Positions 49,383 through 57,587 of a DNA stretch of 64,000 bases are shown in pieces (the first letter of the stretch is position 1; the number at the start of each line of letters is the position of its first letter). The notes under the pieces were generated by a model. That model was not told where the DNA came from. It was given only the letters and a program-made list of their open reading frames with translations, and did no database searches. Origin of the DNA: Curtobacterium sp. MCSS17_015 (GTDB taxonomy: Bacteria; Actinomycetota; Actinomycetes; Actinomycetales; Microbacteriaceae); the NCBI RefSeq assembly GCF_003234265.2, contig NZ_CP126256.1, positions 3,100,001-3,164,000 on the forward strand, read 5' to 3'. The translations under genes and the position numbers were made by a program.

Positions 49383-49895
49383 TCAGACCAGCGCGTCGAC
49401 GCTGACGGACTCCCGTTCGAGGAGTGCGCGCTTGACGTCGAGCCCCCACGCGAAGCCGCCCAGGGAGCCGTCCGACCGGAGCACGCGGTGGCAGGGGACG
49501 AACAGCGCCGGGGCGTTCCGGGCGCAGACGCTCGCGGCGGCCCGTACGGCGTCCGGTCGACCCATCACGCTCGCGAAGGCGGTGTACGTCAGGGTCGTGC
49601 CGGCGGGCACGTCCCGCAGCCGCCGCCACCCTTCGGCGAAGAGGTCGGTTCCGACCTGGTGGACGGGCACCTGCATGACGTGGTCGGTCTCGCCCGCGTA
49701 GTAGGCGTCGACCGCGTCCGCCGCGGCGACGTGTCCGTCGAGGACCCGGGTGGGGCGGTGTCGCTCGGCGATCCGGGCGAAGACCCGCTCCGCGTCGGCG
49801 GTCCACCCCGAGGCGAGGACCCGACCTCGGTCGTCCTCGAGCACCGTGAACGGTCCGTCGGGGGTGGAGAGGGTGGCCAGGACGGCGTCGGTCAT
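49383..49895 (-). CDS. ogt: Methylated-DNA-protein-cysteine methyltransferase
   Basis: 170 residues, full length. The active-site motif is VPCHRV with acceptor Cys135; the conserved LTYTAFASVMGRPDAVRAAA helix-turn-helix lies before it and GSLGGFAWGLDVKRALLERE after it. The enzyme repairs O6-methylguanine by a suicide reaction. Its ATG overlaps the stop of the Ada-AlkA gene (ATGA), so it is translated together with that base-excision enzyme as an alkylation-repair operon. Confidence 0.95.
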   Translation of the reverse strand: MTDAVLATLSTPDGPFTVLEDDRGRVLASGWTADAERVFARIAERHRPTRVLDGHVAAADAVDAYYAGETDHVMQVPVHQVGTDLFAEGWRRLRDVPAGTTLTYTAFASVMGRPDAVRAAASVCARNAPALFVPCHRVLRSDGSLGGFAWGLDVKRALLERESVSVDALV

Positions 49896-51526
49896 CGGGG
49901 TTCCTTCCCGGAGTTCGTGGAGGTCGCTGCGGTCCGGTCCATCGCGCGATCGATGATCGGCCGCCAGCAGTGCATCGTCAGGTAGCTGCGCCAGGGCGCC
50001 ACCCGTTCCGACCATAGAGAGAGCTCGCGCGCCGTCCCGGGCAGTCCGAGCTCCTGTGCGCCGTTCCGCACCGCGAGGTCGCTGTGGAGGAAGAGATCGG
50101 GGTGGTGTCGGACCCGGAGCGCCACGTAGTCGGCGGTCCACGGCCCGATGCCCTTGACGGCGAGCAGCCCGGATCGCAGGTCGTCGAGGGACTGGCCGCC
50201 GTCGACGACGAGCGACCCGTCCACGAGGGCAGCCGCGACGCGCATGATCGTGTCCACCCGGGCGGCGGGGCCGCGGAGGACCTCGCGCCCGCGCTCCGCG
50301 ATGACCGCGGCCCGCGGGAACAGGCGCGCCCCGGGCTCGTCGGGCCCGGACCCGTCCGGCACGGACCCGTCCGGCACGGACCCGTCCGGCACGAGTCCGT
50401 CCGGCACCGGCGCCCCGAGCGCCGCGACGAGCCGGGTCTGCGCCGTCCGGGCCGCGGCGACCGACACCTGCTGGCCGATGAGGGTGCGGAACACGACCTC
50501 GTGCGGGTCCACCGCGCCCGGCAGCCGCATGCCGGGGACCCGTTGGACGACGGGTGCGAGCTCGGGTACCGCGGCGAGTGCCGAGTCCACCGCCACCGGG
50601 TCGGCGTCGAGGTCGAAGAGCGCCCGGACCCGGGCCACGAGCGTCGGCAGGTCGGACAGGTCGGTCAGCCGCACGAGCAGGTCGAGGCCGGTGCGTCCAC
50701 GGCCGTCCGTCCGGCGCCCCGCGCTCGACGCGGCCACGTCGGGGTCGGCGGCCGACGCGCGGAACCAAGCGGGGCCTCCCGGCAGGTCGAGCAGGCGCCC
50801 GTAGGACGCGACCCGTCCGGCGGCCGTGGTCCCGACCTGTTCCATGCCGGCGAGCGCGTGCAGCGCGTGCCACTCGAGCAGGCCCTGCGCGTCGAACGGC
50901 GGGCGCGCCGGCAGGTGCACGCGCAGCGCGCCGTCCGCGCTCGGGGCGGACCGACGACGGGCGCGGAGCTCGGTGGGGGTGAGTGCGAAGACCTCGCGGA
51001 CGGTGTCGTTGAACTGGCGGATGCTCGTGAACCCCGCGGCGAAGGCGACGTCGGCGATGGACAGGTCGGAGGCGGTGAGCAGCGTGCGGGCCGTCTGCGC
51101 CCGGTGCGCGCGGCTGAGGGCCTTCGGTCCGGCGCCGAGCTCCTCGGTCATGATCCGGTTGAGCTGCCGCTCGGAGTACCCGACGCGGCTGGCGAGGCCG
51201 GGGACGCCCTCCCGGTCGACGACGCCGTCGACCACCAGGCGCATCGCCCGGCCGGCGACGTCCTCGCGCAGGTCCCACTCCGGGCTGCCGGGCGTCGCTT
51301 CGGGCAGGCAGCGACGGCAGGCACGGAACCCGGCCAGGTGCGCGGCGGCGCTCGTCCGGTAGAAGGTGACGCCGGTGGATCGTGGGGTCCGTGCCGGGCA
51401 GCTCGGCCGGCAGTAGATGCCGGTGGAGTGCACCGCGGTGACGAACTGTCCGTCGAACCGGGCGTCCCGTGACGCGGCGATGCGGTAGCGCTCGTCGTGC
51501 AGCGCCTCGGCTCCGGTCGTCGTCAT
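49892..51526 (-). CDS. Ada-AlkA fusion: Ada metal-binding domain, AraC HTH, 3-methyladenine glycosylase
   Basis: 544 residues. The Ada zinc domain holds Cys39, Cys43, Cys70 and Cys73 (YCRPSC, ACRRC) and normally takes a methyl group from methylphosphotriesters. Two AraC-type helix-turn-helix motifs follow (about 90-180). Then come an AlkA N-terminal domain and the HhH-GPD glycosylase with GLLAVKGIGPWTADYVALR and the downstream Asp. The protein therefore may sense methylation, activate its operon and excise 3-methyladenine. A spacer of four V-P-D-G-S/L repeats at residues 374-393 interrupts the glycosylase half. The ATG at 51526 lacks a clear ribosome binding site. Confidence 0.93.
   Translation of the reverse strand: MTTTGAEALHDERYRIAASRDARFDGQFVTAVHSTGIYCRPSCPARTPRSTGVTFYRTSAAAHLAGFRACRRCLPEATPGSPEWDLREDVAGRAMRLVVDGVVDREGVPGLASRVGYSERQLNRIMTEELGAGPKALSRAHRAQTARTLLTASDLSIADVAFAAGFTSIRQFNDTVREVFALTPTELRARRRSAPSADGALRVHLPARPPFDAQGLLEWHALHALAGMEQVGTTAAGRVASYGRLLDLPGGPAWFRASAADPDVAASSAGRRTDGRGRTGLDLLVRLTDLSDLPTLVARVRALFDLDADPVAVDSALAAVPELAPVVQRVPGMRLPGAVDPHEVVFRTLIGQQVSVAAARTAQTRLVAALGAPVPDGLVPDGSVPDGSVPDGSGPDEPGARLFPRAAVIAERGREVLRGPAARVDTIMRVAAALVDGSLVVDGGQSLDDLRSGLLAVKGIGPWTADYVALRVRHHPDLFLHSDLAVRNGAQELGLPGTARELSLWSERVAPWRSYLTMHCWRPIIDRAMDRTAATSTNSGKEPR
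50348..50407 (-). repeat. Four 15-bp in-frame repeats inside the Ada-AlkA gene
   Basis: Three identical 15-bp units (50348-50362, 50363-50377, 50378-50392) and a fourth with two substitutions (50393-50407) encode V-P-D-G-S (three times) and V-P-D-G-L. The copy number can change without a frameshift. They form a hydrophilic linker. Confidence 0.9.
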
Positions 51527-51686
51527 GCGGTCAGCCTGGCACGGGCAGGTGACGCCGGACTGGCGGGAATCGGACGTCGCAGCGGACGGGGCGCCGGCGC
51601 CCGCCCGGCGGGTGCGGGTGCGGGTCCAGGCGCCGGACGGGCTGACCCGACTGCTCCGGCCGGGAGGCACGACTACCGTCGTCCGC

Positions 51687-52268
51687 ATGGGTCCCGGTTC
51701 CGACACGGCTGCGTCCGAGGCGCTGCCGCATGCCCGCGCGGTCGAGGTGGTGATGCTCCTGGCCTCCCGGCGACACCGCTACGAGGGACGTCCGGCCGAC
51801 GGGGCCGCTCCTCCGCAGCCGGGTGAGCAGGAGCTCCGCGACCGCATCGAGCTCCGCGCCGGACTCGGGATCGTCGGCGACCGGTACTTCGCAGCCCGGG
51901 CGCACGTGCACGCCTCGGTGACGGTGATCGGCGTCGAGGGGCTCGAGCAGGCCGGCCGCGAGCTGGGCGCACCGATCGACCTGGCGTCGACGAGGCGCAA
52001 CGTGTTCCTGCGCGGGGTCGACGTCGAGGCACTGCGCGGGGTGCCGTTCTCGCTCGACACCGGTGACGGGCCCGTGCTGTTCCGCGGCTACCGGCCGGCG
52101 AACCCGTGCGCGTGGATGGACACCGAGGTGGCTCCGGGGGCGTTCCGCGCGATGCGCGGGCACGGCGGCGTCCGGTGCGACCCGGAGTCCGACGGCGTGC
52201 TCACCCTCGGCACGGCGGTGCTCCGCACCGCCGACCCGGTCCCCGCCGCTGACGTGGGCGCCGACTGA
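51687..52268 (+). CDS. MOSC domain protein
   Basis: 193 residues. The MOSC fold signature is visible: GLGIVGDRYFAARAH with the conserved GD-Y/R start, STRRNVFLRGVDVEAL and RGYRPANPCAWMD with the family Cys. MOSC domains of molybdenum cofactor sulfurases bind sulfur or pterin-type cofactors; stand-alone bacterial members have unknown substrates. It is divergent from the Ada-AlkA gene, and TACCGT lies 7 nt before the ATG (leaderless type). Confidence 0.88.
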   Translation: MGPGSDTAASEALPHARAVEVVMLLASRRHRYEGRPADGAAPPQPGEQELRDRIELRAGLGIVGDRYFAARAHVHASVTVIGVEGLEQAGRELGAPIDLASTRRNVFLRGVDVEALRGVPFSLDTGDGPVLFRGYRPANPCAWMDTEVAPGAFRAMRGHGGVRCDPESDGVLTLGTAVLRTADPVPAADVGAD

Positions 52269-52316
52269 CGGGGCGCCGGCTGGTCGGCCCGCCGGCTCGC
52301 TGTCCGGTCCGCGGGA

Positions 52317-52374
52317 CGCGACGTGGGCGGCAGCGCGCCACGGAACACCGTTGCGCGCGACCGCCCACGTCGCG
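52317..52374. terminator. Long 58-nt hairpin between convergent genes
   Basis: The arms CGCGACGTGGGCGG and its complement (52317-52330 and 52361-52374) pair perfectly. The inner part 52331-52360 pairs with three mismatches around a 4-nt loop AACA. It sits between the MOSC and DJ-1 stops (48 nt and 12 nt away) and may terminate both, but it is longer than the other terminators here and could be a repeated element. Confidence 0.6.
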
Positions 52375-52385
52375 TGGTGCGAGGG

Positions 52386-52934
52386 TCAGGCGAGTGCTGC
52401 CTGGATCGCGTCGACGAACGCCGGCAGGTCGCCGGGGTTCCGCGAGGTGATGATCGTGCTGCCCGTCTCGTCGACCTGGACCTCCTGGTCGACCCACTCC
52501 CCGCCGGCGTTGCGCACGTCGGTCTGCAGCGACGGGAACGACGTGATCGTGCGACCCGGCAGGACACCGGCCTCGACCAGGGTCCACGGGCCGTGGCAGA
52601 TCGCCGCGACCGGCTTGCCGGCCTCGACGAAGGCCTTCACGAGGTCGACCGCCGTGCTGTCCTGGCGGATGGTGTCGGCGTTGATCGTGCCGCCGGGGAC
52701 GACGAGCGCGTCGAAGTCGGCGGCGGAGACGCCGTCGTAGGTGGTGTCGGTGTCGACGCTCTTGCCGGGGTCCTTGTCGCCGACGAGGGTCTCGATCGAG
52801 CCGGACTCCTTCGCGGCCACGGTCACGGTGGCGCCACGCTCACGGAGCTGGTCGGTGGGGACGACGATCTCGTCCTGCTCCACGCCGTAGTTCGTCGCGA
52901 TGACGAGGATCTTCTTGCCGTCGAGGGCTGCCAT
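52386..52934 (-). CDS. DJ-1/PfpI family protein
   Basis: 182 residues. The nucleophile elbow AICHGPWTLVEAG has Cys113 and His114, and Glu19 (YGVEQDEI) completes the triad expected of PfpI-type proteins. Such proteins act as proteases, deglycases or chaperones in stress; the activity here is not decided by sequence. The ATG has GGAAGGAGTG 3 nt upstream, one of the best ribosome binding sites in the window. The HAD gene lies 89 nt upstream in the same direction. Confidence 0.93.
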   Translation of the reverse strand: MAALDGKKILVIATNYGVEQDEIVVPTDQLRERGATVTVAAKESGSIETLVGDKDPGKSVDTDTTYDGVSAADFDALVVPGGTINADTIRQDSTAVDLVKAFVEAGKPVAAICHGPWTLVEAGVLPGRTITSFPSLQTDVRNAGGEWVDQEVQVDETGSTIITSRNPGDLPAFVDAIQAALA

Positions 52935-53023
52935 GGTCACTCCTTCCGCAGGCCGGGGTCTCCGGCCGCGGACACCACGGTCGTCGGTCGCCGCTGGACG
53001 TGCTCGCAGTGCGCAGCGCGCGT

Positions 53024-53677
53024 TCAGTCGCGGATGCGGAACCCGTCGCCCTCGGCCGTCACGGTGACCTCGTCGTACCCGGAGATGCGCGCGAGGCCGG
53101 CGGGGACCTCGGCGGCGAGTGACCCGACGGCGACGGTCGTCGCACCGGAGGCGATGGCGGCCTCCAGTCCGGCCGGGGCGTCCTCGAAGGCGAGGCAGTC
53201 CGGAGCGGCGAGGCCGAGCAGGGCCGCGCCCCGCAGGTAGCCGTCCGGGTGTGGCTTGCCGTGCTCGACGTCGTCGGCGGCCACCACGGCGTCCGGGACG
53301 GGCACGTCGGCGGCGCGCATCCGGTTCAGGGCGAGGTCCCGCGGGGCGCTGGTGACGAGCGCGACCGGGACACCGGCGGCGAGGAGCCGGCGGACGAACG
53401 CACCGGCGCCGGGGACCTCGACGATGCCGTCGGTGTTCTCGACCTCGTCGTCGACCAGTTCGAGTGCCACCCGACGCTGCTCGTCCGGGTCGAGGTCCGG
53501 CAGGAACTGCCGGATGGTGTCGATCGTCTGACGGCCGTGCGAGAAGGCGAGGATCGTCTGCGGGTCGAGGTCGTGGTCGGCGCCGAACCGTCCCCACGCC
53601 CCCTCGACGACGGCGGTCGAGTCGACGAGCGTCCCGTCCATGTCGAACAGGACCCCGGACACCACGACGTCGATCAC
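53024..53677 (-). CDS. HAD-superfamily sugar phosphatase (GPP/beta-PGM-like)
   Basis: 217 residues of the HAD subfamily with a small helical cap. Motif I is FDMDGTLVDS with Asp12 and Asp14, motif II VALVTSAP, motif III KPHPDGYL and motif IV FEDAPAGLEAA. The strongest resemblance is to sugar phosphatases acting on hexose or glycerol phosphates. The GTG start has TAGGGT 6 nt upstream, which suggests a leaderless message. It is a single gene. Confidence 0.88.
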   Translation of the reverse strand: MIDVVVSGVLFDMDGTLVDSTAVVEGAWGRFGADHDLDPQTILAFSHGRQTIDTIRQFLPDLDPDEQRRVALELVDDEVENTDGIVEVPGAGAFVRRLLAAGVPVALVTSAPRDLALNRMRAADVPVPDAVVAADDVEHGKPHPDGYLRGAALLGLAAPDCLAFEDAPAGLEAAIASGATTVAVGSLAAEVPAGLARISGYDEVTVTAEGDGFRIRD

Positions 53678-53733
53678 GTGCCGACCCTACCGCCGGCCGT
53701 CCCCGGGAGGCCCGCGGCGACCGACACTGCCCG

Positions 53734-54480
53734 TCAGCGCGCCCGCACGTACCGCGTCAACAGCACGTCCCCGGCCCCGCGCAGCACGTGCGCCAGGCAC
53801 ATCGACCGCAGCCCCGGCGACGACCCGCGCACGATGCGCCCACCGGCCCCGCCCTCGAGCGACGGATCGATCGACAGGCACAACTCGTCGACCAGGTCCG
53901 CCGCCACCAGGGCCCCGAGGAACGACGGCCCGCCCTCGCAGTGCACCCGCTCGAGGCCGCGCTCCACGAGGGTGGTCCGGACGAGCACCGGGTCGACGGT
54001 GTCCGCACCGCAGGACACCACGTCGGCCACGACCTCGAGGGCACGTCGTCGCTCGGGGTCGGCCGACGTGGCCGTGAGCACGAGCGGCCGGACCGGCGCC
54101 TCGGTGAACACCCGCGACGCCGGGTCGAGGCCGAGCGACCCCGTGACGATCGCGAACACCGGGTGGTCGGACAGACCGTGCTCCCGACGCCAGGCCACGT
54201 CGACGTCGTGCAGGAGCATCGGGCCGTAGCCCTCGTCGCGGACGGTGCCCGCGGCGACCAGGACGACGTCGGCGACCCGCCGCAGCAGGTCGAACACGCG
54301 CAGGTCGTCGGGGCCACCGAGCGAACCGGACTTCCCCGCTGCGGTGGCGGAGCCGTCGAGCGAGCTGACGAAGTTGACCCGGAGCCAACCGCCGTCCGCC
54401 GCGCCCTCGGCGCCGTCCGTGTAGGCGGCGAGCAGGTCGTCGTCGGACAGGTCGGCGACGGAGTCGGGCAGGTGCGTCAC
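53734..54480 (-). CDS. RibD C-terminal-type reductase, Rv2671-like
   Basis: 248 residues, only the reductase domain of RibD without the deaminase. The NADPH-binding DHFR-like fold is marked by WLRVNFVSSLDGSATAAG, VADVVLVAAGTVRDEGYG, RVHCEGGPSFLGALVAADLV and DELCLSIDPSL. It closely resembles the mycobacterial protein Rv2671, which can replace dihydrofolate reductase when overproduced. The GTG start overlaps the stop of the folP2-like gene (GTGA), and folE lies before that. This context supports a role in pteridine/folate reduction rather than riboflavin synthesis. Confidence 0.88.
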   Translation of the reverse strand: MTHLPDSVADLSDDDLLAAYTDGAEGAADGGWLRVNFVSSLDGSATAAGKSGSLGGPDDLRVFDLLRRVADVVLVAAGTVRDEGYGPMLLHDVDVAWRREHGLSDHPVFAIVTGSLGLDPASRVFTEAPVRPLVLTATSADPERRRALEVVADVVSCGADTVDPVLVRTTLVERGLERVHCEGGPSFLGALVAADLVDELCLSIDPSLEGGAGGRIVRGSSPGLRSMCLAHVLRGAGDVLLTRYVRAR

Positions 54481-55418
54481 GTGTTGTGCTTCGCTTCCAG
54501 GGGTTCCCGCCAGCCGAGCACCGCCTCGACCATGCGCATCGCGTCGACCGACTCGGCGACGTCGTGCATCCGGACGATCCGCGCGCCGAGCATCGCGCTC
54601 ATCGTCGCGGCGGCCAGCGACCCGGCCAGGCGCTCACCGCGGGGTCGGCCGAGGGTCTCCCCCACGAAGTCCTTGTTCGACACCGCGGCGAGGACGGGGT
54701 GGCCGAGCGCGACCACCTCCGGCAGCCGTCGTGTCAGCTCGAGGGTGTGGACGGTGGTCTTGTTGAGGTCGTGCCCGGGGTCGACGACGATCCGGTCCTC
54801 GGGGATCCCGGCCGCGAGCGCCCGGTCGACGCGGAGGCGCAGGAAGGCCGCGACCTCGCCGGCGACGTCGGCGTACTGCGGCTCCGGGTACTCCTGCCGG
54901 GGTGCGGCGAGGGAGTGCGTGATGACGATCGTGGCGTCGGAGTCCGCGACGACGGCGGCCATCCGCGGGTCGGTCAGGCCGGTGGTGTCGTTGACGACGC
55001 TGGCACCGGCGGCGATCGCGGCGGCGGCGACCTCCGGCCGGAACGTGTCGACGCTGATCGTGACGTCGGACTGCTGCGCGACCTGCTCGACGACGGGGAC
55101 GACGCGGTCGATCTCGTCCGTCGCGGACAACTCGGGTCCGGGCGCGAACTTCACCCCGCCGATGTCCACCCAGTCGGCGCCCTGCTCGGCTGCGAGGACG
55201 GCGGCCTCGACGGCACGGTCGAGGGCGAAGGTCCGACCCTGGTCGTGGAAGGAGTCCGGGGTGCGGTTCACGATCGCCATCACGGCGATGCGGGAGTCGA
55301 AGTCGAAGGTGCGGCGGCCGATGGTCCGGACCGGTGCGCGCAGGTCCGGGACGACCCACCCGGGTCCGGGTGCACCGGACGGACCGGACCGGAGGCCCGT
55401 GCCGAGGCCGGCGCGCAT
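54477..55418 (-). CDS. Dihydropteroate-synthase-like protein, FolP2 type
   Basis: 313 residues with the DHPS TIM barrel. The pterin-site motif is changed to MAIVNRTPDSFHDQG, and the usual DIGGESTRPG substrate loop reads DIGGVKFAPG; DPGHDLNKTT and VSNKDFVGETLG follow. These features match the FolP2 paralogue of mycobacteria, which lacks demonstrated dihydropteroate synthase activity, and differ from normal FolP. The ATG overlaps the folE stop by one base (TGATG). The protein may use a pterin made by FolE in another way; the true FolP is probably elsewhere. Confidence 0.85.
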   Translation of the reverse strand: MRAGLGTGLRSGPSGAPGPGWVVPDLRAPVRTIGRRTFDFDSRIAVMAIVNRTPDSFHDQGRTFALDRAVEAAVLAAEQGADWVDIGGVKFAPGPELSATDEIDRVVPVVEQVAQQSDVTISVDTFRPEVAAAAIAAGASVVNDTTGLTDPRMAAVVADSDATIVITHSLAAPRQEYPEPQYADVAGEVAAFLRLRVDRALAAGIPEDRIVVDPGHDLNKTTVHTLELTRRLPEVVALGHPVLAAVSNKDFVGETLGRPRGERLAGSLAAATMSAMLGARIVRMHDVAESVDAMRMVEAVLGWREPLEAKHNT

Positions 55419-56017
55419 CAGGCGCCCGTTCCGGGGTCGGCCCCGGCAGCGGCGCCTGCACCGATCAGCGCGATCGCCTCCGCACGGCCCGCGGCCTCGG
55501 CGAGGGTCCCGCTCGCCGCGACGGTCACCGTCGTGGAGCTCGTCTGGCGCTCCCCCCTGGTCGTCACGCACTGGTGCTGGGCGTCGAGCACGACCAGGAC
55601 GCCGCGTGCCTCGAGCCCGTCCTGCACCGCCGCGACGACCTGCTCACCGAGCCGCTCCTGCAGCTGCGGGCGGGAGGCCAGCGCCTCCACCACCCGCGCC
55701 AGCGTCCCGAGGCCGATGAGCCGTTCGCCGGGCGCGTACGCCAGGTGCGCGGTGCCGAGGAAGGGCAGCAGGTGGTGCTCGCACACCGAGCGGAACAGGA
55801 TGTCGCGGACGACCACGAGGTCACCGCGCTCCCCGTCGCCGGCGGGCACCGTGCCGTCCCGGGCGATCTGCGTCGCGTCCTGGTCGAGCCCGTGGAAGAA
55901 CTCGGCGTACGCGTCCGCCACCCGCTGCGGGGTGCGTTCGAGTCCTGGTCGGTCGGGGTCCTCGCCGATGCCCGCCAGCAACTCGCGCACGGCGGCCTCG
56001 ACACGGGCACGGTCCAT
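55418..56017 (-). CDS. folE: GTP cyclohydrolase I
   Basis: 199 residues, standard size. The zinc ligands are Cys79, His82 (SVCEHHLLPF) and Cys150 (AQHQCVTTRGE), and GERLIGLGTLARVV is the conserved core. FolE converts GTP to 7,8-dihydroneopterin triphosphate, the first step of the pterin pathway. I prefer the ATG at 56017; a GTG 12 nt upstream is possible and neither has a strong ribosome binding site. It heads an operon with the FolP2-like and Rv2671-like genes and is divergent from the purine permease gene. Confidence 0.96.
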   Translation of the reverse strand: MDRARVEAAVRELLAGIGEDPDRPGLERTPQRVADAYAEFFHGLDQDATQIARDGTVPAGDGERGDLVVVRDILFRSVCEHHLLPFLGTAHLAYAPGERLIGLGTLARVVEALASRPQLQERLGEQVVAAVQDGLEARGVLVVLDAQHQCVTTRGERQTSSTTVTVAASGTLAEAAGRAEAIALIGAGAAAGADPGTGA

Positions 56018-56088
56018 GCGCTGCGTCACCCGCTCATCCAACACCGGCTGCGCGGTGCGGTCCTGACCCCGTCCTCTAAACTCCACCG
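56018..56088. promoter_or_regulatory. folE / NCS2 permease divergent region
   Basis: A TAAACT box (56077-56082) lies 6 nt before the GTG of the permease, so transcription likely starts at or next to the start codon. The 71-bp gap leaves no room for a purine riboswitch. Confidence 0.5.
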
Positions 56089-57558
56089 GTGAGCGCCCCG
56101 CAGACATCCAGCCCGCCCCGGAACAGCGTCGCATCCGGTCTCGACCGCTTCTTCTCGATCACCAAGCGCGGATCGACGATCCCGCGCGAGGTCCGGGGTG
56201 GCGTCGTCTCCTTCGTGACGATGGCGTACATCGTCATCCTCAACCCGCTCATCCTCGGCGGGTTCAGCGCCGACCAGGCCGCCAAGGACGTCAGCGGCGG
56301 CTGGCTCGAGAACGCCCAGGTGGCCGCGGCCACCGGGCTCGTCGCCGGACTCATGACGATCGCGATGGGCGTCATCGCGAACCTGCCGTTCGGCATCGCG
56401 GCCGGTCTCGGGATCAACTCGTTCCTGGCCGTGAGCGTCGTGCAGCAGGTGACGTGGGCCGAGGCGATGGGACTCGTCGTCATCAACGGCGTCATCATCG
56501 TGCTGTTGGCGTTGACCGGGATCCGCACGCTCATCTTCACGGCCGTGCCCGCGCAGCTCAAGGCCGCCATCACGGTGGGGATCGGCCTGTTCATCGCGTT
56601 CATCGGGCTCGTCGACTCCGGCTTCGTGCGGTCGTCGGGGCTCGCGTCGCCGCCGCTGCAGCTCGGTGAGGACGGCTCGGTCGGGGCGCTGCCGACGATC
56701 GTGTTCCTCATCAGCCTGGTCATCATCGGCACGCTCATGGCCCGCCGGGTCAAGGGCGCGCTGCTCATCGGCATCGTCGCGACGACCGTCATCGCGATCA
56801 TCCTGCAGGCCGTGTTCCAGGTGCCGACCTCGGTCGAGTCGAAGACCGGCTGGAACCTCAACGCCCCCGGCCTGCCGAGCGCGCTGTTCGCCCTGCCCGA
56901 CCTGTCCCTGGTCGGCCAGTTCGACTTCGGTGCGTTCGCCCGGATCGGCCCGCTCGCCGCGTCGATGCTCGTCTTCACGCTCGTCTTCACGAACTTCTTC
57001 GACGCCATGGGCACGATGACCGGCCTGGCGAAGGCCGCCGGGGTGGCGGAGCAGGACGGCACGTTCCCGCGCCTCCGGGCCGCGCTCGTCGTCGAGGGTG
57101 CCGGTGCGATCGCCGGTGGTGGCGCCTCGGTGTCGTCGAACACGGTCTTCATCGACTCGGCGTCCGGCATCGGCGAGGGCGCCCGGACGGGCATGGCCTC
57201 GGTCGTCACCGGCCTGCTGTTCCTGGCGTCGATGTTCCTCACGCCGCTGACCCAGGTCGTCCCGCTCGAGGTCGCCGCCGCCGGACTCGTCGTCGTCGGT
57301 GCGCTCATGGTCGCGCAGGTCGCGGACATCGACTGGTCGGACTTCGGGTCGGCGCTGCCGGCGTTCCTGACGATCGTCGTGATGCCGCTGACCTACTCGA
57401 TCGCGAACGGCATCGGTGCCGGCTTCATCAGCTGGGTCCTCATCAAGGCGCTGTCCGGCAAGGGCCGCCAGGTCTCGTGGTTGCTGTACGTCGTCGCCGC
57501 CGGCTTCCTGCTGTACTTCGCCCGCGGCCCGCTGGAGCAGCTGCTCGGCGTCGGCTGA
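56089..57558 (+). CDS. NCS2 family purine permease (AzgA-like)
   Basis: 489 residues with 12 or more helices. The family N-terminus REVRGGVVSFVTMAYIVILN and the substrate motif FTNFFDAMGTMTGLAKAAGV, followed by GAGAIAGGGASVSSNTVFID, are clear marks of the guanine/hypoxanthine (AzgA) group. It imports purine bases by proton symport. The start is GTG and is preceded by the TAAACT box; no ribosome binding site is seen. It is convergent with the hypothetical gene at 57588. Confidence 0.9.
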   Translation: MSAPQTSSPPRNSVASGLDRFFSITKRGSTIPREVRGGVVSFVTMAYIVILNPLILGGFSADQAAKDVSGGWLENAQVAAATGLVAGLMTIAMGVIANLPFGIAAGLGINSFLAVSVVQQVTWAEAMGLVVINGVIIVLLALTGIRTLIFTAVPAQLKAAITVGIGLFIAFIGLVDSGFVRSSGLASPPLQLGEDGSVGALPTIVFLISLVIIGTLMARRVKGALLIGIVATTVIAIILQAVFQVPTSVESKTGWNLNAPGLPSALFALPDLSLVGQFDFGAFARIGPLAASMLVFTLVFTNFFDAMGTMTGLAKAAGVAEQDGTFPRLRAALVVEGAGAIAGGGASVSSNTVFIDSASGIGEGARTGMASVVTGLLFLASMFLTPLTQVVPLEVAAAGLVVVGALMVAQVADIDWSDFGSALPAFLTIVVMPLTYSIANGIGAGFISWVLIKALSGKGRQVSWLLYVVAAGFLLYFARGPLEQLLGVG

Positions 57559-57587
57559 CCCGGCCCGGGACGGACGGGAGGCCCGGA

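Noticed and set aside
50348..50407. Short direct repeats as a possible CRISPR array
   Set aside because: The units are contiguous, 15 bp, in frame and without spacers; they encode a protein linker.
53734..54480. Riboflavin biosynthesis gene ribD
   Set aside because: The deaminase half is missing and the neighbours are folate-type genes; it matches the stand-alone Rv2671-like reductases better.
56018..56088. Purine riboswitch before the NCS2 permease
   Set aside because: Only 71 bp are available, shared with the folE promoter, and the gene looks leaderless.
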